From positions 3,968,001 through 4,032,000 of the forward strand of contig NZ_CP109442.1 of NCBI RefSeq assembly GCF_036227205.1: 64,000 nucleotides of DNA. The letters are read 5' to 3'. Within the stretch, counting starts at the first letter, position 1; every line of letters starts with the position of its first letter. This document shows, piece by piece, positions 55,600-64,000 of the stretch. Source of the stretch: Amycolatopsis sp. NBC_01480. Lineage in GTDB: Bacteria > Actinomycetota > Actinomycetes > Mycobacteriales > Pseudonocardiaceae. The notes under the pieces were generated by a model. It searched no databases. It was given only the letters and a program-made list of their open reading frames with translations, and was not told the DNA's origin. Made by a program: the position numbers and the translations under genes.

Positions 55600-55905
55600 A
55601 TGTCCGACGGTGGCTACCGGCACGACTCGGAGAGCATGCTGTCCGCCAAGGGGGCGCTGGAGAGCGCGGCCGAGAAGGCGGCGGGCGCCTTCGGCAAGTC
55701 GACGTTGCTCACCGAGAAGGACTTCGGCCGCGTGCACGGCGGCGCGTTCGCTGGTTACAGCAACGGCATCAACGCCTTGGGCGACGCCATGAAGAGTTAC
55801 GCGGGCCAGCTCGCGCAGCTTGGTGGCGGCGTCGGCACGGCGGCCTCGCGGTACTCGGCGGGCGACGAGGAACAGGGCTCGGCCGCGCGGGATGCGGGGC
55901 GCTGA
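55600..55905 (+). CDS. Cassette 2 small T7SS substrate candidate, 101 aa
   Basis: The ATG at 55600 (MSDGGYRHDSESM) starts a 101-residue helical protein with DFGRVHGGAFAGYSNG and YxxxD (YSAGDEEQ), the same layout as the cassette 1 small protein. The stop shares one base with the following ATG (TGATG), so translation is coupled. A Gly-rich GCGAGGGCC precedes the start. It is probably a T7SS substrate partner of the protein at 55905. Confidence 0.74.
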   Translation: MSDGGYRHDSESMLSAKGALESAAEKAAGAFGKSTLLTEKDFGRVHGGAFAGYSNGINALGDAMKSYAGQLAQLGGGVGTAASRYSAGDEEQGSAARDAGR

Positions 55906-57503
55906 TGACTGTCACCGAGGAGCAGATCAAGGCGCTGCAGAACGACCCGTACGTCACCGAGGCCACGAAGCAGTCGGCGATTTCGGCGTACCACCAAGCC
56001 GGCCCGGACGGCGCCGGCGAGGCCTACGCGAAGGCCCAGGCGGAACACGATTCGCACGCGCAGGGCGACCAAGCCAACCGCGACGAGACGGCGAAATCAG
56101 AGAAGGCCCTCGACGCGCAGCAGGGCCCGGCGCCGGGCGGCGCCGGGGTGAACAAGTCCGACGAGGTGCTTGACCTCGCGAAGCCGGCGCTCGACTTCTT
56201 CGCCGGCTGGGCGGACCAGATCTGGAACCGGATGCCCGACGGCCCGGCCGCGAAAATCGAGCCTGGCCAGGACATCCGGGACAAGTTCGCCGAGAACGCC
56301 GAGCTCGACTTCCGGAAGTTCCTCGCCGACGCCGAGGAGCTGGCCAACGCGCGCCAGGCCGTCGACGGGACGCGCGCCGACGCGACCACCGCCGTGACCA
56401 CGCTGTTCAACGACTGGCAGGGCGAGGGCGCCAAAGCCGCGAAAACCCAGTACGAGCACCACATCCAGCCCGGCGCCCAGGACCTGCTCGACCAGCTCGA
56501 CGGCGCCGCGAAGCTCATCCCCGAGACGATGACGCACATCTACGCCGCGTTGAAGACCAAGGTCGACGAGGTGCTGAAGCTGCGCGTCGACGAGATCGCC
56601 ACGGCGCCGCTGTACCTGGCGAACCAGGTGGTCGAGGTCGCGCAGGGCAAGGCCGTCTCGAAGGAAAGGCTGCTGGACATCGCGCAGTGGCTCGATTCCG
56701 CGTGCCCCGGCAACAACCTGCACGACCGCCTGCGCGACGACGACTGCGGGCTCACCGACGAGAACAAGGACTACGCGATCGGGGCCGCCAAGCAGTGGCT
56801 CACCGGGCCGTTCGCGGCGGAGTTCGGGCAGCGGTACGACTCGTTCAAGGGCCTGTGCCAGACGGCCACGGACACGATCAACTCCCACTTCCAGACGCTT
56901 TCGCGGTTCATGGCGGGACACCAGAACCCGTTTTCGTTGGTGGGAACGGGTTCTGGTGGCGGAGCAGTGCCGGCGGCGCCGGACGTCTCGGCGATGTTCG
57001 CCTCGGTGGGCGGATCGGGCTCCGGAGAGGCGGCCAGGCCCGCGCACGGTGGCGGGTTCGCGGCGCCGAGCTTCGAGGTGGATTCGTCGACCAGCACGGC
57101 GTCGGCTGATTCAGGGGACGAGATGACCACGGCGTCGGCTTCGCTGAGCGATCTCGGGGCGCACGTGCTCGACGCGGATGGTCAGCCGTACGGGGTCGAA
57201 CCCGACCAGAACTCGACCGACGGGCAACTGGGCGCAGCGCCGGGCGGCTTCACCGTCGACCCGCTGGGCGCCGGCCAGCAGACCGGCGCGATGCCTGACG
57301 GGACAAGCGGTTTCGGCGGCGTGGGCATGGGGATGGGCATGGGCGGCGGGCTGGGCAGTTCGCCCGGCGGCGACCAGCAGCGGGGCACCAGCCAGCACCG
57401 GCTGGGCGACGACGTCTTCGAGGCGCGGGGTTCCGGCAACCGCATCAGCGGTTCGCTCGACGACGAGAGCGGGCCCGTTCGCCATGAGGGCGGCGGCCGG
57501 TGA
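55905..57503 (+). CDS. Cassette 2 large WXG-like T7SS substrate candidate, 532 aa
   Basis: The ATG at 55905 follows directly on the small partner. The N-terminal part is helical, with a W-Q-G turn at Trp171 (LFNDWQGEGAKAAK), SDEVLDLAKPALDFF, DDDCGLTDENKDYAI and a cysteine pair shared with cassette 1. After residue 345 it is Gly/Ser-rich, with MGMGMGMGGG and the conserved tail VFEARGSGNRISGSLDDESGP. The long repetitive middle of the cassette 1 protein is missing. No enzyme motif is visible. It overlaps the GTG of the next gene (GTGA). Confidence 0.72.
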   Translation: MTVTEEQIKALQNDPYVTEATKQSAISAYHQAGPDGAGEAYAKAQAEHDSHAQGDQANRDETAKSEKALDAQQGPAPGGAGVNKSDEVLDLAKPALDFFAGWADQIWNRMPDGPAAKIEPGQDIRDKFAENAELDFRKFLADAEELANARQAVDGTRADATTAVTTLFNDWQGEGAKAAKTQYEHHIQPGAQDLLDQLDGAAKLIPETMTHIYAALKTKVDEVLKLRVDEIATAPLYLANQVVEVAQGKAVSKERLLDIAQWLDSACPGNNLHDRLRDDDCGLTDENKDYAIGAAKQWLTGPFAAEFGQRYDSFKGLCQTATDTINSHFQTLSRFMAGHQNPFSLVGTGSGGGAVPAAPDVSAMFASVGGSGSGEAARPAHGGGFAAPSFEVDSSTSTASADSGDEMTTASASLSDLGAHVLDADGQPYGVEPDQNSTDGQLGAAPGGFTVDPLGAGQQTGAMPDGTSGFGGVGMGMGMGGGLGSSPGGDQQRGTSQHRLGDDVFEARGSGNRISGSLDDESGPVRHEGGGR

Positions 57504-58039
57504 CCACTCCGTCCGCATCGGAGGAGTGGCCGGGCCCGTCCGCGACGAACGGGGCGGCCGGGGACCGGCTCGCGGCCGCGCGCTCGGCGATGGAGTCCGC
57601 GACGCGTGAGCACCAGGAGCAGCGCGGCTTACGCGAGCGGCACCTCGAGGAGGCCAAAACCCAGGCGCGCCAGACGATGGAGCGCGACGCCGCCGTGCAC
57701 GGCCGCTACATCACGCACATGCAGGAGCTGAACCGCCGGCACAAGGAGGCGGGCGGCTGGCTCACCGAAAAGGCGCTCGTCGATCGCTGGCAGACCATGG
57801 AGTTCGGCCCGGAAGAAGACGACAAGCCTCGCGACGATTTCACCAAGCTCATCCCGCCGAAGCCGCCCGGGCCGATCGACGCGCCGATCATGGAAGGGCC
57901 TCCGGTCTCGACCCAGCCGACGCCACCCGAACCGTCTCCGCCGACGACGCCGATCCCGTCACCGCCGCCCGCCGCCAGCCGTCGCACCGGCTCCTTCGAC
58001 GATGACGACTTCTCCAACAACAGCTGGATGGTCGACTGA
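57500..58039 (+). CDS. Cassette 2 small coiled-coil protein, 179 aa
   Basis: Translation starts with GTG inside the previous stop (GTGA). Residues 20-95 form a charged coiled coil (AMESATREHQEQRGLRERHLEEAKTQARQTM), followed by LNRRHKEAGGWLTEKALVD, an acidic FGPEEDDKPRDD, a Pro-rich stretch (PPEPSPPTTPIPSPPP) and FDDDDFSNNSWMVD at the end. Homology to the protein at 54961 is clear in the NRRxKxAGGWxTE, EEDD and DDFxNxxW motifs. Its stop is one base before the convergent hydrolase gene. Confidence 0.68.
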   Translation: MTTPSASEEWPGPSATNGAAGDRLAAARSAMESATREHQEQRGLRERHLEEAKTQARQTMERDAAVHGRYITHMQELNRRHKEAGGWLTEKALVDRWQTMEFGPEEDDKPRDDFTKLIPPKPPGPIDAPIMEGPPVSTQPTPPEPSPPTTPIPSPPPAASRRTGSFDDDDFSNNSWMVD

Positions 58040-58040
58040 G

Positions 58041-58931
58041 TCAGGCCGCGGGCTCTTCCGGCAGGTCGATCGGGGCGCGCTTGACGTCCGACTCCAGCAG
58101 GGGCAGGTACTTGTCCGTGCCCGTGAGGTGGGTCAGGAAAAACGCGGTGAACAACGCCCGCGTGAGCTGCTGGGTGCTGCGGTGGGGCTTGCCGTGCAGC
58201 AGGAGCTGGCTCCAGTGCCGGCCTTCGGTGACGCCCAGGTGCGAGGACTTCCCGAGCGTGCGCAGCTGCACCGGCCCGGCCCAGGCGTTGGCGATCGCCT
58301 CCGCGTGGCCGATCGGCGGGGCGACCAGGTCCTCCTCGGCCGCCAGGTGCAGGCCGGGCGCCGTGATCAGCTTCGCGGCCTCGGTGGCCGGCGGGAACGT
58401 CTGGGCGGCGGTGATCGTGGCGACGGCGCCGATCCGCGGGTACGTCCGGCCGAGGTCGCCGGCCGAATTGTTCTGCGGCGCGGAAATCGCACGGGCCTTG
58501 CCGGAATCGGCAGAAGCCGCGGCCGAGGTGCCCGCGGCCAGTACCGCGGAGCCGCCGCCGGTCGAGTGGCCGGCCAGGCCCAGCTGCTCCGGGTCGACGC
58601 TGATGCCGTCCGGGCCGAGGCGGACGGTGGTGATCACGTCCAGCGTCGTCAGCAGGTCCGCGGCCAGCAGCCGGTGCGACGGCAGCGGGCCGCGCTGCGT
58701 GGCGGGCGCCGCGGCGACCACGCCCCAGCTGGCGAGGTGGTGCAGGAGCTGGCGGTAGCGCCCGGTCGGCTGCAGCCAGCCGTGCCCGAACGCGATGGCG
58801 GGCAGGCCGAGGCCGCTGCGCGGGGTGAACACGATGCCCGGCAGCCCGACCAGGGCGAGATTGCCGCGCAGGACCTCGTGGGGCCCCGGGTGTGACAGCT
58901 CCGTGAGCAGCTGCTTGGGCTTGCTGGCCAT
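58041..58931 (-). CDS. Alpha/beta hydrolase, 296 aa
   Basis: The start is the ATG at 58931 (MASKPKQLLTELSHPGPHEV), with AAGG upstream; longer forms to 58994 are possible. The fold is shown by AIAFGHGWLQPTGRYRQLLHHLASWG (oxyanion hole), the nucleophile elbow GHSTGGGSAVLAAG, the acid loop AEEDLVAPP and SSHLGVTEGRHW with the catalytic His. It resembles the cutinase/PET-hydrolase-like and dienelactone-type hydrolases, without a signal peptide. The order around glmS recalls Rv3438 of M. tuberculosis. Substrate unknown. Confidence 0.8.
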   Translation of the reverse strand: MASKPKQLLTELSHPGPHEVLRGNLALVGLPGIVFTPRSGLGLPAIAFGHGWLQPTGRYRQLLHHLASWGVVAAAPATQRGPLPSHRLLAADLLTTLDVITTVRLGPDGISVDPEQLGLAGHSTGGGSAVLAAGTSAAASADSGKARAISAPQNNSAGDLGRTYPRIGAVATITAAQTFPPATEAAKLITAPGLHLAAEEDLVAPPIGHAEAIANAWAGPVQLRTLGKSSHLGVTEGRHWSQLLLHGKPHRSTQQLTRALFTAFFLTHLTGTDKYLPLLESDVKRAPIDLPEEPAA

Positions 58932-59113
58932 GCGCGTGACCTTACTGCCCGGGCGTGCGTCCGGCCCGTCCGCCGCTCCGAGCCGCCGGACCACGCTTCA
59001 GGGGTGGGGTCGGACGCAGCCTTACAGCGTATGTGCCGATGAGTGAAACGCCTGGTCAACCCGCCAGAAACCGCTCGTCAAGGTACCGGAGTAGGGGACT
59101 GGACATCCCTCGT

Positions 59114-59119
59114 TAGGCT
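59114..59119 (+). promoter_or_regulatory. Possible -10 box of a leaderless glmS transcript
   Basis: TAGGCT at 59114-59119 ends 7 nt before the glmS GTG. If it is a -10 box, transcription would start at or next to the start codon, and there is no ribosome site in between. No -35 box is convincing. Confidence 0.3.
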
Positions 59120-59126
59120 TATCCGC

Positions 59127-60989
59127 GTGTGTGGAATCGTGGGATATGTCGGACACCGGCCGGCCCTGGACGTCGTACTCGGCGGACTGCGGCGCATGGA
59201 GTACCGCGGCTACGACTCGGCCGGCGTCGCGGTGCTGGACGGCAAGGGCGCGCTGAACGTCGAGCGCAAAGCCGGTCGCCTGGCGAACCTGGAGACCCGG
59301 CTCGACGAGGTCGGCCGGGACGCCTTCGCGGGCACCGCCGGCATGGGGCACACCCGCTGGGCGACGCACGGCGCCCCGGTGGACCGGAACTCGCACCCGC
59401 ACCGCGACGCGTCGAACCGCGTCGCCGTGGTGCACAACGGCATCATCGAGAACTTCGCCGCCCTCCGCTCCGAGCTGGAGGCCGACGGCGTCGAGATGGC
59501 CAGCGACACCGACAGCGAGACCGCCGCGCACCTGGTCGCCCGCGCGTACGACGCAGGCGAGACCAAGGGTGACTTCGCGGCCAGCGTCGCCGCCGTCTGC
59601 CGCCGCCTGGAGGGCGCGTTCACGCTGGTCGTGACGCACGCCGACCATTCGGACACCATCGTCGCGGCGCGCCGTTCTTCGCCGCTGGTGGTGGGGGTCG
59701 GCGAGGGTGAGACGTTCGTCGCGTCCGACGTCGCCGCCTTCATCGAGCACACGCGCGAGGCCGTCGAGCTGGGCCAGGACCAGCTCGTGGTGATCACCCG
59801 CGACGGCTACGAGGTCACCGACTTCCACGGCGACGCCGCGCAGGCCAAGCCGTTCACCGTCGACTGGGACCTGAGCGCCGCCGAGAAGGGCGGCCACGAG
59901 TACTTCATGCTCAAGGAGATCGAGGAGCAGCCCGAGGCGCTGGCCAACACGCTGCGCGGGCACTTCGAGTCCGGCCGCATCATCCTCGACGAGCAGCGCA
60001 TCTCCGACCAGGACCTGCGCGACGTCGACAAGGTTTTTGTCGTCGCCTGCGGTTCGGCGTACCACTCCGGGCTGGTCGCCAAGTACGCGATCGAGCACTG
60101 GACCCGGCTGCCGGTCGAGGTCGAGCTGGCCAGCGAGTTCCGCTACCGCGACCCGGTGCTGGACCGCGACACGCTGGTGGTCGCCGTGTCCCAGTCCGGC
60201 GAGACGGCCGACACGCTGGAGGCCGTGCGCCACGCGCGCGAGCAGAAGGCACGGGTGCTGGCCGTCTGCAACACCAACGGCGCGCAGATCCCGCGTGAGT
60301 CCGACGCGGTGCTGTACACCCACGCCGGCCCGGAGATCGGCGTCGCCTCGACGAAGGCGTTCCTCGCCCAGATCGCGGCCAACTACCTGGTGGGCTTGGC
60401 GCTGGCGCAGGCCCGCGGCACGAAGTACCCGGACGAGGTCGCCCGCGAGTTCGCCGAGCTGGAGGCCATGCCGGCCGCCGTGCAGAAGGTGCTGTCCACT
60501 GTGGACCAGACGCGGGACCTGGCCCGGCGCATCTCCGACTCGCGCGCGGTGCTGTTCCTCGGCCGTCACGTCGGGTTCCCGGTGGCGCTCGAAGGCGCGC
60601 TGAAGCTCAAGGAACTGGCGTACATGCACGCCGAGGGCTTCGCCGCGGGCGAGCTGAAGCACGGCCCGATCGCGCTGATCGAAGAGGGCCTGCCGGTGGT
60701 CGTCGTGATGCCGTCGCCGAAGGGCCGCGCGGTGCTGCACTCCAAGCTGGTCTCGAACATCAGTGAGATCCAGGCCCGCGGCGCGCGCACCATCGTCATC
60801 GCCGAAGAGGGTGACGAGACGGTGCGGCCGTTCGCCGACGAGCTGATCGAGGTGCCGGCCGTGCCGACGCTGCTGCAGCCGCTGGTGTCCACCGTGCCGC
60901 TGCAGGTGCTGGCCGCGGAGATCGCCCGCTCCCGCGGGTACGACGTCGACAAGCCGCGTAACCTGGCGAAGTCCGTCACCGTCGAGTAA
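59127..60989 (+). CDS. glmS: Glucosamine-6-phosphate synthase (isomerizing)
   Basis: The 620-residue enzyme uses glutamine and fructose-6-phosphate to make glucosamine-6-phosphate for the cell wall. The GTG at 59127 puts the catalytic cysteine at residue 2 (VCGIVGYVG). The glutaminase domain has HTRWATHG and VHNGIIENF; the two SIS domains have VACGSAYHSGLVAKYAIE, SQSGETADT and KLKELAYMHAEGFAAGELKHGPIAL; the C-terminus is DKPRNLAKSVTVE. No ribosome site lies before the start. Together with glmM nearby it feeds UDP-GlcNAc synthesis. Confidence 0.97.
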   Translation: MCGIVGYVGHRPALDVVLGGLRRMEYRGYDSAGVAVLDGKGALNVERKAGRLANLETRLDEVGRDAFAGTAGMGHTRWATHGAPVDRNSHPHRDASNRVAVVHNGIIENFAALRSELEADGVEMASDTDSETAAHLVARAYDAGETKGDFAASVAAVCRRLEGAFTLVVTHADHSDTIVAARRSSPLVVGVGEGETFVASDVAAFIEHTREAVELGQDQLVVITRDGYEVTDFHGDAAQAKPFTVDWDLSAAEKGGHEYFMLKEIEEQPEALANTLRGHFESGRIILDEQRISDQDLRDVDKVFVVACGSAYHSGLVAKYAIEHWTRLPVEVELASEFRYRDPVLDRDTLVVAVSQSGETADTLEAVRHAREQKARVLAVCNTNGAQIPRESDAVLYTHAGPEIGVASTKAFLAQIAANYLVGLALAQARGTKYPDEVAREFAELEAMPAAVQKVLSTVDQTRDLARRISDSRAVLFLGRHVGFPVALEGALKLKELAYMHAEGFAAGELKHGPIALIEEGLPVVVVMPSPKGRAVLHSKLVSNISEIQARGARTIVIAEEGDETVRPFADELIEVPAVPTLLQPLVSTVPLQVLAAEIARSRGYDVDKPRNLAKSVTVE

Positions 60990-61005
60990 GCGGGAGGCCG
61001 CTGCC

Positions 61006-62454
61006 GTGTTGGGGATCTGGACCACGGAACGGATCCGGGCGGCGGAGGACCGGCTGCTGGCCGTCACCCCGGACGGTGAGCTGATGCGCCGCGCCGCCTT
61101 CGGGCTGGCCACGCAGGTCGCGGAGCTGCTGGCCGAGACCACCGGGTCGGTGTCCGGACGGCGGGCCGTGCTGCTCGTCGGGTCCGGCAACAACGGTGGT
61201 GACGCCCTGTGGGCTGGCGCGTTCCTGCGTCGCCGCGGAGTGGCTGTTTCGGCTGTACTGCTCAAGCCGGAGAAGGCGCACGCGGCGGGATTGGCCGCAC
61301 TGCGACGTTCCGGTGGCCGGTTGGTGTTGCTCGAGGACAGTCCACAGTGGATCTCGCGGGCTGATGTCGTGGTCGACGGCATCGTCGGCATCTCCGCGAG
61401 GGGGCCGCTGCGGCCGGACGCGGCGAAGCTGGTCGAGTCGGTGGAGGCGCCCATCGTCGCGGTGGATCTGCCCAGTGGTGTCGATCCGGATACCGGTGCC
61501 GTTGACGGGCCGCACGTCACGGCCACGCGCACGGTCACGTTCGGCGCGCTGAAGCCCGTCCACGCTCTCGCGCCGCAAGAGTGCGGCGAGGTGGTGCTGG
61601 TCGACATCGGCTTGCGGCCCTCGTTGGGTGAGCCGGACCTGGAGCAGCTCGAACTGGCGGATGTCGCCGCGGTGTGGCCGACTCCCGGCCCGACGGACGA
61701 CAAGTACAGCCAGGGCGTCGTCGGCATCGCGGCCGGCTCCGCGACGTACCCGGGCGCGGCGGTGCTCGCCTCGGGCTCGGCGGTGCACGCGACGGCCGGC
61801 ATGGTCCGCTACGCCGGGCACGCGGCCGAGGTCGTCCGGTCCCGCTGGCCGGAGATCGTCGCGACGGGCTCGGTCACCGACGCCGGGCGGGTGCAGGCCT
61901 GGGTGGTCGGGCCGGGCATCGGCACCGGCGCGGACGGCCGTGAGCTGCTGCGCCACGTCCTCGGCCAGGGCGTCCCGGTCTGCGCCGACGCCGACGCCAC
62001 CACGATCATCGCGCGCGACCCCGACGTGCTCGACGCCCGCGACCCGGACACCCCGCTCGTGCTGACGCCGCACGCGGGGGAGTACGAGCGCCTGATGGGC
62101 CGCAAGCCCGGCGCCGACCGGCTCACCGCCGCGCGCGAAGCGGCGAAGAAGTACAACGCCGTGGTCCTGTTGAAGGGGCATTGCACGGTGGTCGCGGCAC
62201 CGGACGGCCGCGTCTCGGTCAACACCCCGCGCGGCTCCTGGCTCGCCACCGCCGGCTCCGGCGACGTCCTCACCGGCCTGATCGGCTCCCTCCTGGCCGC
62301 TCGCGTCGACCCATGGCTGGCGGCGTCGGCGGGGGCACAGGTGCACTCGCTGGCCGGGTCGCTGGCGGCGAAGGGCGCGCCGACTTCGGCGTCGGGGATC
62401 GTCGACGCGATTCCTTCGGCGCTGCGGGTGGTCAAGGCTCGTGAGTGGCTATGA
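61006..62454 (+). CDS. nnr: Bifunctional NAD(P)H-hydrate epimerase/dehydratase
   Basis: The 482-residue fusion repairs hydrated NAD(P)H. The N-terminal epimerase part has LVGSGNNGGDALWAGAFL and VDLPSGVDPDTG. The C-terminal ADP-dependent dehydratase part (ribokinase-like) has AAGSATYPGAAVLASGSA, LTPHAGEYERL, KGHCTVVAAPDG and the ATAGSGDVLTG catalytic loop with Asp. GGGAGG lies upstream of the GTG. It follows glmS by 16 nt, as in M. tuberculosis where the homologue is close to glmS. A nested hairpin overlaps its 3' end. Confidence 0.95.
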   Translation: MLGIWTTERIRAAEDRLLAVTPDGELMRRAAFGLATQVAELLAETTGSVSGRRAVLLVGSGNNGGDALWAGAFLRRRGVAVSAVLLKPEKAHAAGLAALRRSGGRLVLLEDSPQWISRADVVVDGIVGISARGPLRPDAAKLVESVEAPIVAVDLPSGVDPDTGAVDGPHVTATRTVTFGALKPVHALAPQECGEVVLVDIGLRPSLGEPDLEQLELADVAAVWPTPGPTDDKYSQGVVGIAAGSATYPGAAVLASGSAVHATAGMVRYAGHAAEVVRSRWPEIVATGSVTDAGRVQAWVVGPGIGTGADGRELLRHVLGQGVPVCADADATTIIARDPDVLDARDPDTPLVLTPHAGEYERLMGRKPGADRLTAAREAAKKYNAVVLLKGHCTVVAAPDGRVSVNTPRGSWLATAGSGDVLTGLIGSLLAARVDPWLAASAGAQVHSLAGSLAAKGAPTSASGIVDAIPSALRVVKAREWL

Positions 62455-62485
62455 CGGTTCTAACCGTCAGCAACACTCACGAGCC
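62436..62485 (+). terminator. Nested hairpin overlapping the end of nnr
   Basis: An outer 12-bp stem (GGCTCGTGAGTG at 62436-62447 with CACTCACGAGCC at 62474-62485) encloses an inner stem TGACGGTT/AACCGTCA (62452-62459 and 62462-62469) that includes the nnr stop codon. It probably terminates the glmS-nnr transcript. Confidence 0.7.
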
Positions 62486-62505
62486 CTTCCCGGCTGGAAG
62501 TTATC

Positions 62506-62522
62506 GAGTTACCTGTTAACTC
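62506..62522 (+). promoter_or_regulatory. Candidate operator of the DeoR-type repressor
   Basis: GAGTTA (62506-62511) and TAACTC (62517-62522) form an inverted repeat with a 5-bp spacer, 74 bp upstream of the repressor GTG. DeoR-type proteins commonly regulate themselves through AT-richer repeats like this one. Confidence 0.4.
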
Positions 62523-62596
62523 CCGGGGCAAAATCTGGTAAGAAGCACGTGTGAGCGGCGACACTCCTGATCAGGCGGCCCCCAGCGGGGTGGCCT

Positions 62597-63400
62597 GTGC
62601 CTAGGACCCGCCCGTCGGATGCCGCCGTCGAGCAGCGGCGGAAAGAGATCCTCGACCACGTCATCGAGGTGCGCGAGGCTCGGATCGACGACCTCACCGC
62701 GCGGTTCGGCGTCAGCCTGATGACGATGCACCGCGATCTGGACGACCTGGCCGAGCGGCGGCTCCTGCGCAAGCTCCGCGGCAAGGTCGAGGCCTACCCG
62801 GCGCTCACCATGGAGACCGCGAGCCGGTTCTCGCTGCACGAGGGCGAGAAAGAGGCGCTCGCCGAGGCGGCGATCCGGCAGGTGGAGCCCGGGCAGACCG
62901 TGTTCGTCGACGATTCCACCACGTTGTTTCCCCTGGTCGAGCGGCTGGCGGAGGTGCCGGGCCTGACCGTGATCACCAACTCCCTGCACGCCGCGCGGTT
63001 GCTCGGCAGCGGTGTCGAGGTGGTGCTCGCCGGGGGTCGGTACCACGCCGAGTACGACTCCTGCTCCGGGCCGGACGTGCTGGCGCTGCTCGACCGGACC
63101 CGCGCGGACGTCGCGTTCGTGTCCGTCAGCGCCGTCGCCGTCGGGCGGCTGTTCCATCCCGTGCGCGACTACGCCGAGCTGAAGAAGGCCGTGCTGCGCG
63201 CCGCGAACCGCAACGTGCTGGTGCTGGACCACTCGAAGTTCGGCCGCACCGCCACGTACGCGCACGGTTCCGTCGGCGACTACGACCTGCTGGTCACCAG
63301 CGAGATCACGCCGACCGAGGAGATCGAGGCCGCGCTGAACGAGGGCACGGCCGTGGAGACCGTCGAACACGTCGAGGAGGGGCAGCCCTATGACAGCTGA
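62597..63400 (+). CDS. DeoR-family transcriptional repressor
   Basis: The 267-residue protein has the DeoR helix-turn-helix near residues 15-60 ([44 protein letters not shown]) and the sugar-phosphate-binding DeoRC domain ([54 protein letters not shown]). The GTG at 62597 is the start. Its end overlaps the xylulokinase gene by 11 nt, so the two are co-transcribed and the repressor probably senses a phosphorylated pentose or polyol. Confidence 0.93.
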   Translation: MPRTRPSDAAVEQRRKEILDHVIEVREARIDDLTARFGVSLMTMHRDLDDLAERRLLRKLRGKVEAYPALTMETASRFSLHEGEKEALAEAAIRQVEPGQTVFVDDSTTLFPLVERLAEVPGLTVITNSLHAARLLGSGVEVVLAGGRYHAEYDSCSGPDVLALLDRTRADVAFVSVSAVAVGRLFHPVRDYAELKKAVLRAANRNVLVLDHSKFGRTATYAHGSVGDYDLLVTSEITPTEEIEAALNEGTAVETVEHVEEGQPYDS

Positions 63401-64000
63401 GCTGGTGGCCGGGGTCGATTCGTCGACCCAGTCGTCGAAGGTGGTGGTCTGCGACGCGCGCACAGGTGAGGTCGTGCGCACCGGCCGCGCGCCGCACCCG
63501 GACGGCACCGAGGTGGACCCCGCCGCGTGGTGGACAGCGTTCGGGGAAGCCACGAAGGACGTGCTCGAGGGCGTCCGGGCCATCGGCATCGGCGGTCAGC
63601 AGCACGGTCTGGTCACCCTAGACGAGGACGGCGAGGTCGTCCGCCCGGCGTTGCTGTGGAACGACACCCGCTCGGCGCAGGCGGCCAAGGACCTCACCGA
63701 CGAGCTGGGCGGGCCCGGCGTCTGGACCAAGTCCGTCGGGTCGGTGCCGGTCGCCAGCTTCACCGTCACCAAGCTGCGCTGGCTCGCCGAGCACGAGCCC
63801 GAGAACGCCGACCGCGTGGCGCGGGTGCTGCTGCCGCACGACTGGCTGACCTGGCGGCTGCTCGGCCGGCCCGAGACGGCCGTGACCGACCGCGGCGACG
63901 CGTCCGGCACCGGCTACTTCTCCCCGACCGAGAACACCTACCGGCTGGACGTGCTGGCCCACGCGTTCGGCGGCCGCACCCCCGAACTGCCCACGGTGCT
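63390..64000 (+). CDS. xylB: Xylulokinase-like FGGY carbohydrate kinase (3' truncated by the window)
   Basis: The ATG at 63390 has GAGGAGG about 8 nt upstream and overlaps the repressor gene by 11 nt. The frame stays open to the window end, giving 203 residues of an enzyme of about 480. The FGGY N-terminal domain is clear: [22 protein letters not shown] (ATP-phosphate loop), [30 protein letters not shown] and [13 protein letters not shown]. Together they match xylulokinase better than glycerol kinase. The gene is probably part of a pentose or polyol operon continuing beyond the window. Confidence 0.88.
   Translation, partial: MTAELVAGVDSSTQSSKVVVCDARTGEVVRTGRAPHPDGTEVDPAAWWTAFGEATKDVLEGVRAIGIGGQQHGLVTLDEDGEVVRPALLWNDTRSAQAAKDLTDELGGPGVWTKSVGSVPVASFTVTKLRWLAEHEPENADRVARVLLPHDWLTWRLLGRPETAVTDRGDASGTGYFSPTENTYRLDVLAHAFGGRTPELPTV

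Overview
The window is high-GC DNA (GC3 near 90% in most genes) from an actinobacterium, most likely a member of the Pseudonocardiales close to Amycolatopsis. The assignment rests on the ribosomal and type VII secretion gene order, which matches the Mycobacterium tuberculosis order recalled from established knowledge, combined with non-mycobacterial sequences and frequent GTG/TTG starts. No rRNA, tRNA, CRISPR array, insertion sequence or replication origin was seen.

Layout: (1) 1-5.9 kb is an accessory segment: a 5'-truncated beta-propeller-like protein, an 8-helix membrane protein, two small secreted proteins, an MmpS-like protein, a GNAT acetyltransferase and a small hydrophilic ORF. (2) 6.3-10.6 kb is rpsL-rpsG-fusA-tuf. 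(3) 11.1-20.8 kb is the fused S10/spc ribosomal operon (rpsJ to rplO). (4) 21.2-23.9 kb is secY-adk-map. (5) 24.2-29.1 kb is infA-rpmJ-rpsM-(unrecognised 61-aa ORF)-rpsK-rpsD-rpoA-rplQ-truA. (6) 29.1-49.0 kb is a complete ESX-4-type type VII secretion locus: an unknown gene plus eccE on the minus strand, a frameshifted eccB, a substrate-like pair, mycP and eccD on the minus strand, eccC, an Hsp70-like/TM protein, a small unknown protein, two WXG100 proteins, a repeat-rich DUF4333-like membrane protein and a lipoprotein. (7) 49.2-51.7 kb is rplM-rpsI-glmM. (8) 51.9-58.0 kb holds two paralogous three-gene cassettes of probable type VII substrates. (9) 58.0-64.0 kb holds an alpha/beta hydrolase, glmS, the NAD(P)HX repair enzyme gene nnr, a DeoR-type repressor and the start of a xylulokinase gene cut by the window edge.

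How the parts fit: most of the window is translation, protein export (SecY, type VII) and precursor supply for the cell wall (GlmM, GlmS). The secretion machinery (EccB, EccC, EccD, EccE, MycP) lacks EccA, EspG and PE/PPE genes, as expected for ESX-4. The substrate-like cassettes between glmM and glmS (small DFGxxHGG protein, large W-Q-G protein with a Gly/Met-rich tail, small coiled-coil protein with an acidic DDF..W tail) are duplicated and translationally coupled. They are the best candidates here for an undescribed system.

Main irregularities: an apparent +1 frameshift in eccB, a roughly 200-residue collagen-like tract in EccE, an extra small gene inside the alpha ribosomal operon, a probable CTG start for truA, and a 17-nt motif shared by the rpsL and rpsJ leaders.
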